A DNA stretch of 35,080 bases from DATEPR01 sp036503065 (GCA_036503065.1 DASXXM010000257.1:1-35080); one strand, 5' to 3'. Shown: positions 8,373 through 17,687, counted from the first letter of the stretch. Translations and numbers: made by a program. Notes: a model not told the origin generated them from the letters alone.

Positions 8373-8804
8373 TCAGAACACGCCGGGTAGGACCTCCTCC
8401 CTGGCCTGCGAGTAGCTGTCCTCGTGTTCGGTGAGATACCGCTGCCACGCCTCGGCATCCCAGATCTCCAGCCGGGTGATCGCGCCGATGACCACGCACT
8501 CCTTGGCCAAACTGGCGTACTGACGAAGCTCCGGTGCGATGGAGATCCGTCCCTGGCTGTCCGGTCGCTGCTCGTCGGTGCCGGCGAACAGGTAACGCTG
8601 GTAGGCGCGGACCGCCTCGTTGGTGAACGGCGCTTCCGCGACCTTGCGGGCCATCTGCTCGAACTCCGCCCTGGGAAACACGTACAGACAGTGGTCCTGG
8701 CCCTTGGTGACCATGAGACCCCCCGCCAGTGCGTCCCGGAACTTCGCCGGCAGCGTGAGCCGCCCCTTGTCGTCGAGTTTGGGTTTGTGCGTGCCGAGAA
8801 ACAT
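8373..8804 (-). CDS. mraZ: Transcriptional regulator MraZ
   Basis: DNA-binding regulator of the dcw cluster, normally repressing its own operon. The 143 residues match the family length and carry two AbrB/SpoVT-like halves, each with the DxxGR motif: DDKGRLTLPAKFR (residues 11-23) and DSQGRISIAPELR (82-94). The start MFLGTHKPKLDDKGR is canonical, with a GGGAGGT ribosome-binding site 8-9 nt before the ATG at 8804. It is the first gene of the minus-strand dcw operon, and four regularly spaced MraZ boxes lie over its promoter. Confidence 0.98.
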   Translation of the reverse strand: MFLGTHKPKLDDKGRLTLPAKFRDALAGGLMVTKGQDHCLYVFPRAEFEQMARKVAEAPFTNEAVRAYQRYLFAGTDEQRPDSQGRISIAPELRQYASLAKECVVIGAITRLEIWDAEAWQRYLTEHEDSYSQAREEVLPGVF

Positions 8805-8856
8805 CGGCCCTCACCTCCCACCGACCCGGTCGAGCCGGCCATGGAGCCCCCGTCTG

Positions 8857-8898
8857 CTCCACTTGCCGCCACAGTACCCCACTTTTCACCACAGTCAA
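8857..8898 (-). promoter_or_regulatory. mraZ promoter with four-box MraZ operator
   Basis: Read on the minus strand, four TGGNG pentamers (TGGTG, TGGGG, TGGCG, TGGAG) sit at 8891-8887, 8881-8877, 8871-8867 and 8861-8857. Each is separated by exactly 5 nt, giving a strict 10-bp period. This is the known MraZ-box layout (TGGGN repeats with 5-bp spacers). A promoter TTGACT (8898-8893), 16-nt spacer, TACTGT (8876-8871) overlaps the boxes, so MraZ binding should block polymerase. The predicted start is about 60 nt before the mraZ ATG. Confidence 0.8.
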
Positions 8899-8947
8899 CG
8901 GCAGATCGACGGTCAAGCCTCCCCCGATAGGGGCGTTTCCGCAGGTA

Positions 8948-8980
8948 GGGAAGGTGGGGCTGAGTGGGGCGCCGGTGGGG
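8948..8980 (+). promoter_or_regulatory. TGGGG box cluster / G-quadruplex-like run in the divergent mraZ-moxR region
   Basis: On the plus strand TGGGG occurs at 8955-8959, 8965-8969 and 8976-8980 (steps of 10 and 11 bp), resembling MraZ boxes pointing towards moxR. The same stretch has four G-runs (8948-8950, 8956-8959, 8966-8969, 8977-8980) with loops of 5-7 nt, fitting a standard G-quadruplex pattern. It lies about 300 bp before moxR, so a direct promoter role there is uncertain. In GC-rich DNA such runs can arise by chance. Confidence 0.35.
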
Positions 8981-9283
8981 CGGCCAACCCGCTCCAACCG
9001 GCACGTCGACCGGCCGGGAGTCGTCCAGACCACTGAGGTGATGCGATCCGGACCGCCGCGGGCCCGAATCGTGGTAGACGTGGGGCCAAGTGGTGAATCC
9101 AGGAACCACACAGCCGACCACGTCGACCAATCTTCATGGCAGGCTGTAAACGAACCCCGGTTGCCCGGAGGCGAGCACCGTCGCGGAGCGCTGATCCGCT
9201 ACCCGGTACGCCACCTCGATCCGGCGGTACGGCACAGTGCCTCGGCAATCCACCGATTGCCGACGAATGTCCCAGGAGGTCGA

Positions 9284-10375
<1,092 letters not shown>

Positions 10376-10419
10376 CCGGCCCGCGTAGTAACTGACGACG
10401 ACAACTGGCGGAGCGACTG

Positions 10420-11685
10420 ATGCGCGGTGCGCTGTCCGGCCTCACCACCCGAGGTCGCTGCCTGCTCGCCGCGGGCATCGCGGCCGCGCTGTGCTCGGCC
10501 GTGCTCAACGAACGGGACCTGTTACGGGTGGCCGTGTTCGTGGTGGCGCTGCCGATGCTGTCGGCGGGACTCGCGGCCAGTGCCCGGGTCGGCCTCTCGG
10601 CACGGCGTCATCTGCTGCCGGCTCGCGTGCCGGCGGGCGACGACGCGGACGTGGTCCTCGAGGTGCACGCGCACGGCCGGGTGCCCTCCGGCGGCCTCCT
10701 GCTGGAGGACACCGTCCCCTACACGCTGGGCGGCCGGCCGCGGTTCGTGGTGGAACGCCTGCGGCGGCGCGGCACGGCCCGACTCGGCTACCGGGTGCAC
10801 CCGACCATGCGGGGCGTGCACCAGCTCGGGCCGCTGCGGGCGCGGATCACCGACCCGTTCGGGCTGGCCGAGTTCGAGCGGGAACTCGCCGGCCAGAGCC
10901 GGGTGGTCGTGGTGCCCAGGACCGTGGCGCTGGCGGGGTTACCCGGCGGTGCCGGCACCGGGGTCGGCGACGACGGCTCGGTGCGCCTGCGGTCCGGTCA
11001 GGGCGAGGACGACGCGGTGGTCCGGCAGTACCGGCAGGGCGACGACCTGCGGCGGGTGCACTGGCGGTCGACCGCGCGGCGCGACGAGCTGATGGTCCGG
11101 GTCGAGGAACGGCCGTGGCGCGGCGGCACCACCGTGCTGCTGGACCGGCGCGGACCGGCGCACCGGGGGCACGGCCCGACGGCCAGCCTGGAATGGGCGG
11201 TCAGCTTCTGCGCCAGCGTCTGCCTGCACCTGCACCACCACGGCCAGCAGGTCCGGCTGGTCGCCGAGGACAGCCAGGTACTGGTCGGCGACAACCCGGA
11301 GACCGCGCACAGCGACGACGTGGTGCTCGACTCGCTCGCCATGCTCAAGCCGACCCAACGCCGTGAGCTGGCCTGCGGCGTCGACCCGGGCGGCGGCCAC
11401 GAGCTGATCGCCATCATGGGCTCGATCACCGCCACCGAGGCCGCCGAACTGAGCCGGGTGCGCACTCGCCGGTCGCGCAGCCTCGCCGTGCTGCTGGACG
11501 TGTCCGGCTGGGCCGTGCCCGGTGAGGGCGCGTCCCACAGTCCGCACGACGGCGCGGACGTACTGCGGGACGCGGGATGGGGCGTCGTGGTGGCGAGCCA
11601 GGACATCGGCATCGCCGCGGCATGGACGGAGCTGTGCCGGATCGGCGCGGTCCGCGGCGGGATGAGGCAGGGAGGCTTCCGGTGA
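10420..11685 (+). CDS. DUF58 domain-containing protein
   Basis: Member of the DUF58 family that accompanies MoxR ATPases; exact function is unknown, though the fold is von Willebrand A-like. The 421-residue protein starts with two adjacent hydrophobic segments (about residues 12-50) that anchor it in the membrane. The DUF58 core signature is around residues 202-232: RQYRQGDDLRRVHWRSTARR. The ATG at 10420 has GGAG 7 nt upstream. Its TGA overlaps the GTG of the transglutaminase gene, so translation is likely coupled. It probably works with the neighbouring ATPase and membrane transglutaminase on an envelope task; that is inference from the gene set. Confidence 0.92.
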   Translation: MRGALSGLTTRGRCLLAAGIAAALCSAVLNERDLLRVAVFVVALPMLSAGLAASARVGLSARRHLLPARVPAGDDADVVLEVHAHGRVPSGGLLLEDTVPYTLGGRPRFVVERLRRRGTARLGYRVHPTMRGVHQLGPLRARITDPFGLAEFERELAGQSRVVVVPRTVALAGLPGGAGTGVGDDGSVRLRSGQGEDDAVVRQYRQGDDLRRVHWRSTARRDELMVRVEERPWRGGTTVLLDRRGPAHRGHGPTASLEWAVSFCASVCLHLHHHGQQVRLVAEDSQVLVGDNPETAHSDDVVLDSLAMLKPTQRRELACGVDPGGGHELIAIMGSITATEAAELSRVRTRRSRSLAVLLDVSGWAVPGEGASHSPHDGADVLRDAGWGVVVASQDIGIAAAWTELCRIGAVRGGMRQGGFR

Positions 11686-14210
11686 CCAGCGATCTCGCGA
11701 AACCCACCCGCGACCGGCCGGTGGTCGGCCAGCGGCCGTTGACCCGGCCGCCGTCGACCACCCGCAACGGGAGCGGCGGCCCGACCGCCGGGTCGACGCT
11801 CGCCATGCCGGCCATGGGCGCCATCGCGTCGATCTGCTCGGCCACCGCGATCTCCGGTGTCGTCACCGGCTTCAACTGGCTGTCCTACTCGATCGTGTCG
11901 GTGGTGGTCGTCGTGGCCGCCGGCACCGCGTTGCGCGCGCTGCGCACCCCCGGCCCGGTGATCTGGCTCGGCCAGGTGTTCGTGCTGCTGTGCCTGATGG
12001 TCACGCTGTTCACCAGCTCTGGTTTCCTGGTCGTGCTGCCGGGGCCGACCGCGTGGCACGACCTGGGTCTGGTGTTCGGCCAGGCCGGCACCGACATCCA
12101 GAACGGTGTCCCGCCGGTCGCGGGCGACCAGCCGATCCTGTGCCTGATCGTGATGTCCATCGGCCTGGTCGCGGTGGCCGTCGACACGCTCGCGGTGACC
12201 GCCAAGGTGCCCGCGGCGGCCGGCCTGATCCTGCTGTGCGTCTACGCGGTGCCCGCGTCGCTGGACGACCAACTGCTGCCGTGGTGGAGTTTCGTGCTCG
12301 GCGCGGCCGCGTTCACGGTGCTACTGGCCGTGGACGGCGTGCAGCGACACCAGGCGTGGCGCGGAAAACTCGGCCTGCCCGCGGTGGCCACCACCGGGGT
12401 GGCGCCGGCGACCGTCGCCGTCACCACGGTCGCCACGCTGCTGGCGCTGTTCGTCGGCGCCACGTTCACCCTGATCGGCACGGTGGGCCGGCTGCCCGGC
12501 GCGGACAACGGCACCAGCGGCACCGGCCAACTCGGGATCAAGCCGTTCACGGTGTTGCAGGGCATGCTCGGCCAGCGCGGCACGACGGAGTTGTTCGACG
12601 TGACCGGCCTGCCCGGCAGCCCGCCCTACCTGCAGGCGCTCACCCTGCCGACCTACACCGCCAGCAAGGGCTGGGAGGCCGACACCCAGATGTCGCCCGG
12701 TGTCGCGGCGAACGGCGCGCTCCCCGAGGCGCCCGGCGGGTCCAGCAGCGACCGGACCAACAAGATCACCATCACCGGGGTCAACTGGCAGGACGTCTGG
12801 CTGCCGGTGTTCGGCATGCCCAAGAAGCTGCAGGACGTGTCGTCGGGCTACCGGTACGACTCGAACTCCGGGATCGTCTACAGCCTCAACAGCAACCGCC
12901 CCGGCACCTACACCGAGACGGCCGACCTGACGGTGCCGACCCAGGCCGAACTCGAGGCCGCGGGCGAGGACTACAGCAGGGTGGACCCGAAGTACAGCAA
13001 GATCAGCGGCGTCGACCCGCGGGTGACCCAGCTGGCGCAGCACATCACCGCGAACAACGTCACCGAGCTGGACAAGGTGCAGGCGGTCGACAACTACTTC
13101 CACGACTCGGCCAACGACTTCAGCTACAGCACCCAGACCGCGAAGCCGGTCACCGGCGACCCCCTGGTCGACTTCCTGCTCTACGGCAAGACCGGTTTCT
13201 GCGAGCAGTACGCGTCGGCCATGGGCGTCCTGCTGCGTTCGGTGGGCATCCCGACCCGATTGGCGATCGGCTTCACCGACGGCTACGGGTCCGGCGGCCA
13301 CCAGACCATCACCTCACAGGACGCGCACGCCTGGGTCCAGGCCTACTTCCCCAGCTACGGCTGGGTGAACTTCGACCCGACCCCGCTCGGCGACGGCCGG
13401 CAGCAGGTGCCCGGCTACCTCAACAACGGCGCCAACACGGGCCAGTCCGGCAGCGCGGGACGCCAGCAGCCGGACCGTCAGCCCGGCGCCACGTCCACCG
13501 CGCCATCGGCGGGCAAGCCGATCCCGTCGCCGACGGGCGACTCGGGCACGATCACCAGCCACGGCCCGACCGGCCCGGCGGCCTGGCAGCTGTGGCTGGT
13601 GGCTTTGCTGGCGCTGGTCGCTGTGGCTAGCACTTACATGGCCCGCCGCACGTCGCGACCGGTCGCCGGGGTGGTCGCCCGGCGCTGGCTGACATCGGCT
13701 TTGACGAGCGCTGGTTTGTTGGTGTTCTTCGCTGTTGCGCTGTTCTCGTGGTGGCTCGCGGTGTTGCTGCTCGTGCTCGGTCTTGCCGTCGCACCGGCCG
13801 TGGTTCGCGAGTCGCGTCGGCGCCGGCACCATCACGCGATCGCCGAACGTGGGCCTACTGCCGCCGATGCGGCGTGGACCGAGTTGCTGGCCGAGTCGCT
13901 GGATCGGGGGATGGCCGTGCCGCCGAGCGACACTCTGCGGGTGGCCGCGCATCGGATGGTGCGCGAACATGATCTGGACGCGGAGGGGCGGGAGAGCCTG
14001 CGCACGCTGGTCGGGGAGGTGGAGCGGGCCTGGTACGGCGGGGATGCGGCGGTGTCGCCGGTGGTGGTGGAGTCATTCGACAAGGTGCGGCGCAGCCTGC
14101 ATCGGAACGCGCCGCTGGCTCTGCGGGCCCGACTGTTGCCGAAATCCGTGCTACATCCTTCGAAACGCCGCCCGACCGAGAGCGATGGGGACGAATCGGG
14201 CGGTGCTTGA
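11682..14210 (+). CDS. Membrane-bound transglutaminase-like protein (TgpA-type, C-terminal DUF4129-like)
   Basis: The 842-residue protein has an N-terminal block of about six membrane segments (residues 40-270), an extracytoplasmic region with the transglutaminase core, a Ser/Pro/Gly-rich linker, two or more membrane segments near 630-700, and a cytoplasmic C-terminus resembling DUF4129. The catalytic triad is visible: Cys507 in GFCEQYA, His549 in DAHAWVQAYF, Asp565 in NFDPTP. It therefore looks catalytically competent, acting outside the membrane as a protease, transamidase or similar; the substrate is unknown. The GTG at 11682 overlaps the DUF58 stop and has GGGAGG upstream. It ends the moxR operon. 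Confidence 0.92.
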   Translation: MTSDLAKPTRDRPVVGQRPLTRPPSTTRNGSGGPTAGSTLAMPAMGAIASICSATAISGVVTGFNWLSYSIVSVVVVVAAGTALRALRTPGPVIWLGQVFVLLCLMVTLFTSSGFLVVLPGPTAWHDLGLVFGQAGTDIQNGVPPVAGDQPILCLIVMSIGLVAVAVDTLAVTAKVPAAAGLILLCVYAVPASLDDQLLPWWSFVLGAAAFTVLLAVDGVQRHQAWRGKLGLPAVATTGVAPATVAVTTVATLLALFVGATFTLIGTVGRLPGADNGTSGTGQLGIKPFTVLQGMLGQRGTTELFDVTGLPGSPPYLQALTLPTYTASKGWEADTQMSPGVAANGALPEAPGGSSSDRTNKITITGVNWQDVWLPVFGMPKKLQDVSSGYRYDSNSGIVYSLNSNRPGTYTETADLTVPTQAELEAAGEDYSRVDPKYSKISGVDPRVTQLAQHITANNVTELDKVQAVDNYFHDSANDFSYSTQTAKPVTGDPLVDFLLYGKTGFCEQYASAMGVLLRSVGIPTRLAIGFTDGYGSGGHQTITSQDAHAWVQAYFPSYGWVNFDPTPLGDGRQQVPGYLNNGANTGQSGSAGRQQPDRQPGATSTAPSAGKPIPSPTGDSGTITSHGPTGPAAWQLWLVALLALVAVASTYMARRTSRPVAGVVARRWLTSALTSAGLLVFFAVALFSWWLAVLLLVLGLAVAPAVVRESRRRRHHHAIAERGPTAADAAWTELLAESLDRGMAVPPSDTLRVAAHRMVREHDLDAEGRESLRTLVGEVERAWYGGDAAVSPVVVESFDKVRRSLHRNAPLALRARLLPKSVLHPSKRRPTESDGDESGGA

Positions 14211-14402
14211 GCCCCATTCGGGTACGAACTCGGCGAGTTATCCACAACTTGTCAGTAACCCACCCATTCGGGGCTTGACAGGCATAGGGTTGAAAAGGGC
14301 CGTAGCCCCCGAGGTTGGGTGGGGGTCTGCGCGCTCGGCTTGGCTGGCTTCGTGGGCGGCTTTGGTTGCTGTCCTCTGCTTGGCTGGTCCTCACGCTTTG
14401 GG

Positions 14403-14528
14403 CTTCTGCATCACCCCGATACTCTATTGTCGGTAACGATTGTTGACGGTTTGTCAAGGCTGGAAAGAGTACCTTGACAAACCGTCAACAATCGCTTTAA
14501 AGCTGCCCGTATCGGGATGATGCAGAAG
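14403..14528. repeat. Large nested inverted repeat with operator-like palindromes in its arms
   Basis: The inner arms at 14437-14459 and 14472-14494 are perfect 23-bp complements around a 12-nt loop (14460-14471). The outer arms at 14403-14421 and 14510-14528 match over 19 bp with one mismatch. The 15-nt spacers between outer and inner arms on each side do not pair. Each inner arm itself contains the palindrome TTGAC-N5-GTCAA (14443-14457 and 14474-14488), which looks like a regulator site. No gene lies inside. Options are a MITE-like non-autonomous element, a cruciform or bidirectional terminator, or a paired operator. Confidence 0.85.
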
Positions 14529-14820
14529 GACTGGGCAAGCGACGGAACGCCGCGTGGTTTAGGCATGGTCCCCAGAAGCGAAGGTGCGCCTCGGTTGGGA
14601 GCCTGGTCTTGTTCGTCCGGCGGGCCCCGTTTGCTTGTCGGGTCGTGACTGGTCTGGCCTGGGCCGAGCGCCTCCCTCGCGGCATGGTCTCTTGATCATT
14701 TCTTCCTGCTGCGAAGCCAGAGCATGTCACCCAAACTGCGACCAAGCCCATTTGGTTGGACCTCGAGAGGGCAGAGAAAGTCATGCCGGCGGCGCGGCGG
14801 ACCGGGCTCATGAAACGCAG

Positions 14821-14851
14821 GACGTCGCTCCGCGAAACGTGGAGCGACGTC
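14821..14851 (-). terminator. Hairpin downstream of DUF3040 gene
   Basis: Perfect 11-bp arms GACGTCGCTCC (14821-14831) and GGAGCGACGTC (14841-14851) enclose a 9-nt loop, 68 nt beyond the DUF3040 stop. On the minus strand only a weak T-containing stretch follows, so termination efficiency is uncertain. A smaller CCGCGG/CCGCGG stem (14868-14885) lies between it and the gene. Confidence 0.5.
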
Positions 14852-14918
14852 GGATGTCATGGCAGTGCCGCGGCTTGCGCCGCGGGCTCCCGCCTGACCG
14901 TTGGTGCAGCCCGTGGTG

Positions 14919-15302
14919 CTACTCGCCCTCGAAGCGCTTGCGGAAGCGCTCCTCCATGCGTTGGGTGAACCCGCTTCGATGTGGTTTGGTCTCCTCGCGC
15001 CCGTCTTTCCCGGTTGCCACGTCGCCGTGCCGCATGGCGGCCCAGGTCAGTACGGCGCCGACGAACATCATCAGGAAACCGACGACGCTCACGACCGGGA
15101 TTTCGAACACCTTCAGCGGCAAGAGCATTCCACACACGAGCAGCGCGATCCCCAGGACGAACAGCGCGATCCCCTGAACACGCCGACGTCGGGACGGACG
15201 CAGTCGCGCGCCGCGGATCGTGGACGCGAACTTCGGGTCCTCGGCGTAGAGCGCGCGCTCGATCTGGTCGAACAGCCGCTGCTCGTGCTCGGAGAGTGGC
15301 AT
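14919..15302 (-). CDS. DUF3040 family small membrane protein
   Basis: Actinobacteria-specific small membrane protein of unknown function. The 127 residues open with MPLSEHEQRLFDQIERALYAEDPKFAS, the hallmark of DUF3040 (acidic N-terminus ending in a DPKFA-like motif). A basic stretch (RLRPSRRRRV) and two membrane segments (about 44-62 and 70-90) follow, then a charged tail ending RKRFEGE. The ATG at 15302 has GGAGGAG upstream on the minus strand. It stands alone, divergent from the DUF1707 gene. In mycobacteria a DUF3040 gene lies near mraZ and ftsI, so its presence close to dcw is expected. Confidence 0.9.
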   Translation of the reverse strand: MPLSEHEQRLFDQIERALYAEDPKFASTIRGARLRPSRRRRVQGIALFVLGIALLVCGMLLPLKVFEIPVVSVVGFLMMFVGAVLTWAAMRHGDVATGKDGREETKPHRSGFTQRMEERFRKRFEGE

Positions 15303-15539
15303 GGCTCCTCCTCCGGCACTGCGTCGTGCGCCGGGTGCTCACGGTCGCACCGGGCCCGGCGGGCGCCCCGGCATGGGGTCGTCACAACAAGGATACGATC
15401 CGGAAGTCCCGCCGACTACCCGATGCGCGATCCTGACGTGGCAATGCGCCGAGTGCCAGTCACTTGGCCTACCGTCGGGTACCGCACGGAAGCACTGGAA
15501 CGGACAAAATGCCCATCCTGCGCGGTATTCCGTGTCCGG

Positions 15540-15545
15540 TAGCGT
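15540..15545 (+). promoter_or_regulatory. Predicted -10 element (TAGCGT) for leaderless DUF1707 mRNA
   Basis: TAGCGT fits the TANNNT -10 pattern and ends 6 nt before the GTG at 15552, so transcription should start at or next to the start codon. There is no Shine-Dalgarno sequence, which agrees with a leaderless transcript. No clear -35 is seen. Confidence 0.45.
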
Positions 15546-15551
15546 GACCGC

Positions 15552-16136
15552 GTGCCCGAGGACGCCGCGAGACCGAGCGAAGTCGCCGCACGCGACATGC
15601 GGGTGTCCGACGCGGAGCGCGAGCACGTGGCCGGCCTGCTGCAGAAGGCCGTCGGCAGGGGCCTGATCACCCTCGACGAGTTCACCGAGCGGACCGACCG
15701 CGCCCTGACCGCCCGCACCAGGGGCGAACTGAACAGCGTGCTGGTGGACCTCGCCGACCTGCGCCAGCCCGAGGTGCTCCCGACAGAACAGCCCCTACTG
15801 CTCCAAACGGGCAGCGGCAACATCAAACAACGCGGCCACTGGATCGTCCCCCGCACGATCACCGCCGAGTGCGGTATGGGCAATATCACCATCGACTTCA
15901 CCGAAGCGGCCTGCCCGCACCACGAGGTGACCGTGCGCGCCACGGTCACGAGCGGCAACATCACGATCGTCGTCCCGCGCGGCTGGCAGGTCGTCCTGGT
16001 CGAGGCCACGAGCGGGCTGGGCAGCGTGTCGAACAGGGCCACCGACCCACCCGACCCGGACCAGCCGGTACTCCGCGTCCACGGCCGCGCCCGGATGGGC
16101 AGCGTGAAGGTGCGCCATCCTCGCGGCCGGCGCTAG
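15552..16136 (+). CDS. DUF1707 domain protein with LiaF-like C-terminal region
   Basis: The 194-residue protein has an N-terminal DUF1707 domain (about residues 14-68; RVSDAEREHVAGLLQKAV then GLITLDEFTERTDRAL), typical of actinobacterial SHOCT-like short domains. A C-terminal half follows of repeating beta-strand segments (NIKQRG, GNITIDF, GNITIVVP, MGSVKV), resembling the LiaF/DUF2154-type beta-helix-like domain. No membrane segment or signal peptide is evident, so it is probably cytoplasmic or peripheral. The function is unknown; DUF1707 proteins are often linked to envelope or stress regulation. It converges on the GNAT gene with only 4 nt between stops. Confidence 0.85.
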   Translation: MPEDAARPSEVAARDMRVSDAEREHVAGLLQKAVGRGLITLDEFTERTDRALTARTRGELNSVLVDLADLRQPEVLPTEQPLLLQTGSGNIKQRGHWIVPRTITAECGMGNITIDFTEAACPHHEVTVRATVTSGNITIVVPRGWQVVLVEATSGLGSVSNRATDPPDPDQPVLRVHGRARMGSVKVRHPRGRR

Positions 16137-16140
16137 TTCC

Positions 16141-16641
16141 CTACAGCTCCAACAGCATTCGGCTGTTGCCCAGGGTGTTCGGCTTCACGTAGGGCAGGTC
16201 GAGGAACTCGGCGACGCCGAGGTCGGCCGAGCGGCGCATCTCGTCGTAGACCTGTTGGCTGACCGGAGTGCCGTCGATCTTGACGAAGCCGTGCCGGGCG
16301 AAGAACTCGGTTTCGAAGGTCAGCACGAACAGCCGCGCCAGGCCCAGTTCGCGGCCGACGTCGACCAGTCGGTCCACCACGGCGTGACCGACGCCGCGGC
16401 CGAGCACCCGGCGGGCCACGGCCACCGTGCGAACCTCGCCAAGGTCCTCCCACAGCACATGTAACGCGCCGCAGCCGACGACCGCGTCCGCCAGGTCCGC
16501 CACCCAGAACTCCTGGACCGCCTCGTACAGGGTGACCAGTTCCTTGGCCAGCAGCACCCGGCCCGCGTAGTGGTCCACCAACGCCTTGATGTCCCGTACG
16601 TCATGAGTGCGGGCCCGCCGGATGACTGGCCCGTCAGGCAC
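16141..16641 (-). CDS. GNAT N-acetyltransferase, probable amino-acid (glutamate) N-acetyltransferase
   Basis: Single-domain GNAT enzyme of 166 residues, most like the short actinobacterial amino-acid N-acetyltransferases (Rv2747 type) that make N-acetylglutamate for arginine synthesis. The opening VIRRARTHDVRDIKALVDHYAG and the acetyl-CoA loop RRVLGRGVGHAVVDRLV (about 78-94) are visible, and ETEFFARHGFVKID is the usual C-terminal GNAT block. In mycobacteria the homologue also lies beside ftsK, pgsA and clgR, which supports the call. The GTG at 16641 overlaps the end of the upstream transporter gene by 8 bp. The substrate is not proven by sequence. Confidence 0.82.
   Translation of the reverse strand: MPDGPVIRRARTHDVRDIKALVDHYAGRVLLAKELVTLYEAVQEFWVADLADAVVGCGALHVLWEDLGEVRTVAVARRVLGRGVGHAVVDRLVDVGRELGLARLFVLTFETEFFARHGFVKIDGTPVSQQVYDEMRRSADLGVAEFLDLPYVKPNTLGNSRMLLEL
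16150..16168. terminator. Small hairpin at the convergent DUF1707/GNAT ends
   Basis: CAACAGC (16150-16156) and GCTGTTG (16162-16168) form a 7-bp stem with a 5-nt loop. It lies 14 nt past the DUF1707 stop and inside the last codons of the GNAT gene. It may serve as a weak terminator for the plus-strand gene; there is no T-run. Confidence 0.35.
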
Positions 16642-17533
16642 CGGCCACCCCCGCCGCGACCGGCTCCGCCGACGGCGGTTTCAGCTCGCCGAACCGGGCC
16701 AGCAGTAGAGCGCCGGCCAGCGCGACGACGAAACCGGCGCCCGCGACCGGCACCCACCCGTGTCGGGTGTGGTCGCCGAGCAGGACCACACCGATGATCG
16801 ACGGTGGCACCGTCTCGCCGATCAGCATCATCGCGGTCGCCGCGACCACACCGCCGCGTTGCAGGGCCGCCGCGAGGAACAGGCCGGCCAGGACACCCGA
16901 GATGATCGCCGCGTACACGGCGGGATCACTGATCAGGAAGCTCGGCCTGAGGTTCGGCATGACACGGATGGCCGTCCCCATGGTGCCGAAACCCATGCCG
17001 CTGGCCAGGCCCAGCACAGCGGTCCGGGCCGGGTCGGGCAACCGGCCCGCCGCGACGCCGAGTACGGCCAGCGCCAGTGCGGCCACGAGCAGGACGTAGT
17101 GGAAGTGGTGGCTGCCGTGGCCGGCACCCTGGCTCTCGGCCGCGGCGCCCAGCATCGCCAGGCCCGCGCACACGATGGCGACCGACGCCCACTCCGTCCG
17201 CGAGAGCCGCAGGCCGAACCACCGGACCGCCAACAGCGCGGTCACCACGATGCTCGCCGCCATCGCGGCCTGCACCAGGAACAGCGGCAGCGAGCGCAAC
17301 GCGGTGACCTGGGCGACCAGGCCGACGACGTCGAGGACGAGGCTGCTCAGATAGCGCCAGTTGCCCAACAGCCGCAACAGCAGCCGAGGGTCGACCCCGG
17401 CTCCGTCGTCCCTGGTCGACCTGGCCGCGACCGCCTGCATCGTCGCCGCGACGCCGTAGCAGACCGCCGCGAACAGGGCGCAGAGCATCCCGAACCACAC
17501 CACCCGACCATAGACGGCGGCCGGAACGCGCAC
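16634..17533 (-). CDS. DMT (EamA-like) superfamily integral membrane transporter
   Basis: Very hydrophobic protein of about 299 residues with roughly ten membrane segments in two repeats, as in the drug/metabolite transporter superfamily; the substrate is unknown. Segments include GMLCALFAAVCYGVAATMQA, ASIVVTALLAVRWFGL, YVLLVAALALAVLGVAAG and VALAGALLLARFG. The frame opens at GTG 17533, but the true start may be a downstream GTG/ATG just before WFGMLCALF (around 17503-17488), because the first ten residues look unlike a family start. The 8-bp overlap with the GNAT gene suggests one transcript; whether the two are functionally linked is unclear. Confidence 0.8.
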   Translation of the reverse strand: MRVPAAVYGRVVWFGMLCALFAAVCYGVAATMQAVAARSTRDDGAGVDPRLLLRLLGNWRYLSSLVLDVVGLVAQVTALRSLPLFLVQAAMAASIVVTALLAVRWFGLRLSRTEWASVAIVCAGLAMLGAAAESQGAGHGSHHFHYVLLVAALALAVLGVAAGRLPDPARTAVLGLASGMGFGTMGTAIRVMPNLRPSFLISDPAVYAAIISGVLAGLFLAAALQRGGVVAATAMMLIGETVPPSIIGVVLLGDHTRHGWVPVAGAGFVVALAGALLLARFGELKPPSAEPVAAGVAGA

Positions 17534-17675
17534 AGCGGATACCCGACCTTGGCCGGCTCCGGTCGATGTCCTGCGCGGTACGGCACGCGGCGGAGTTGAC
17601 CTTGTCGCTGGTCGAGGATGCGCGGACGGACCACCTGACCGGCTGAGTACCGGCTGTCCTGCCGCGCGCGCAAGT

Positions 17676-17681
17676 TACGCT
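17676..17681 (+). promoter_or_regulatory. Predicted -10 element (TACGCT) for leaderless rimO mRNA
   Basis: TACGCT ends 6 nt before the rimO GTG (17688), and no Shine-Dalgarno sequence lies between them. The layout fits leaderless transcription starting at the GTG. Confidence 0.45.
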
Positions 17682-17687
17682 GAGCCG

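Larger units (their letters stand above)
14211..14918. other. Non-coding 0.7-kb region between transglutaminase and DUF3040 genes
   Basis: No frame here has actinobacterial codon bias or a recognisable product. It holds a perfect DnaA-box-like TTATCCACA (14238-14246), the large nested inverted repeat at 14403-14528, and a hairpin at 14821-14851 that may end DUF3040 transcription. Base composition is visibly less GC-rich than in neighbouring genes. Nothing else that can be supported is seen between 14530 and 14820. Confidence 0.7.

Noticed and set aside
8101..9111. N-terminal extension of rsmH giving a 664-residue protein
   Set aside because: It would run antisense-free but out of frame through mraZ, its promoter and the intergenic repeats; homology to RsmH begins only at 8100.
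14238..14246. Chromosomal replication origin suggested by TTATCCACA
   Set aside because: A single box with no cluster, no AT-rich unwinding element and no dnaA/dnaN neighbours.
15485..15538. Overlapping CACGGAA/TTCCGTG and CGGACA/TGTCCG arms before the DUF1707 gene as a riboswitch
   Set aside because: Stems are short and compete in a small space, and the gene appears leaderless with its start after them, so they would not be in the mRNA.
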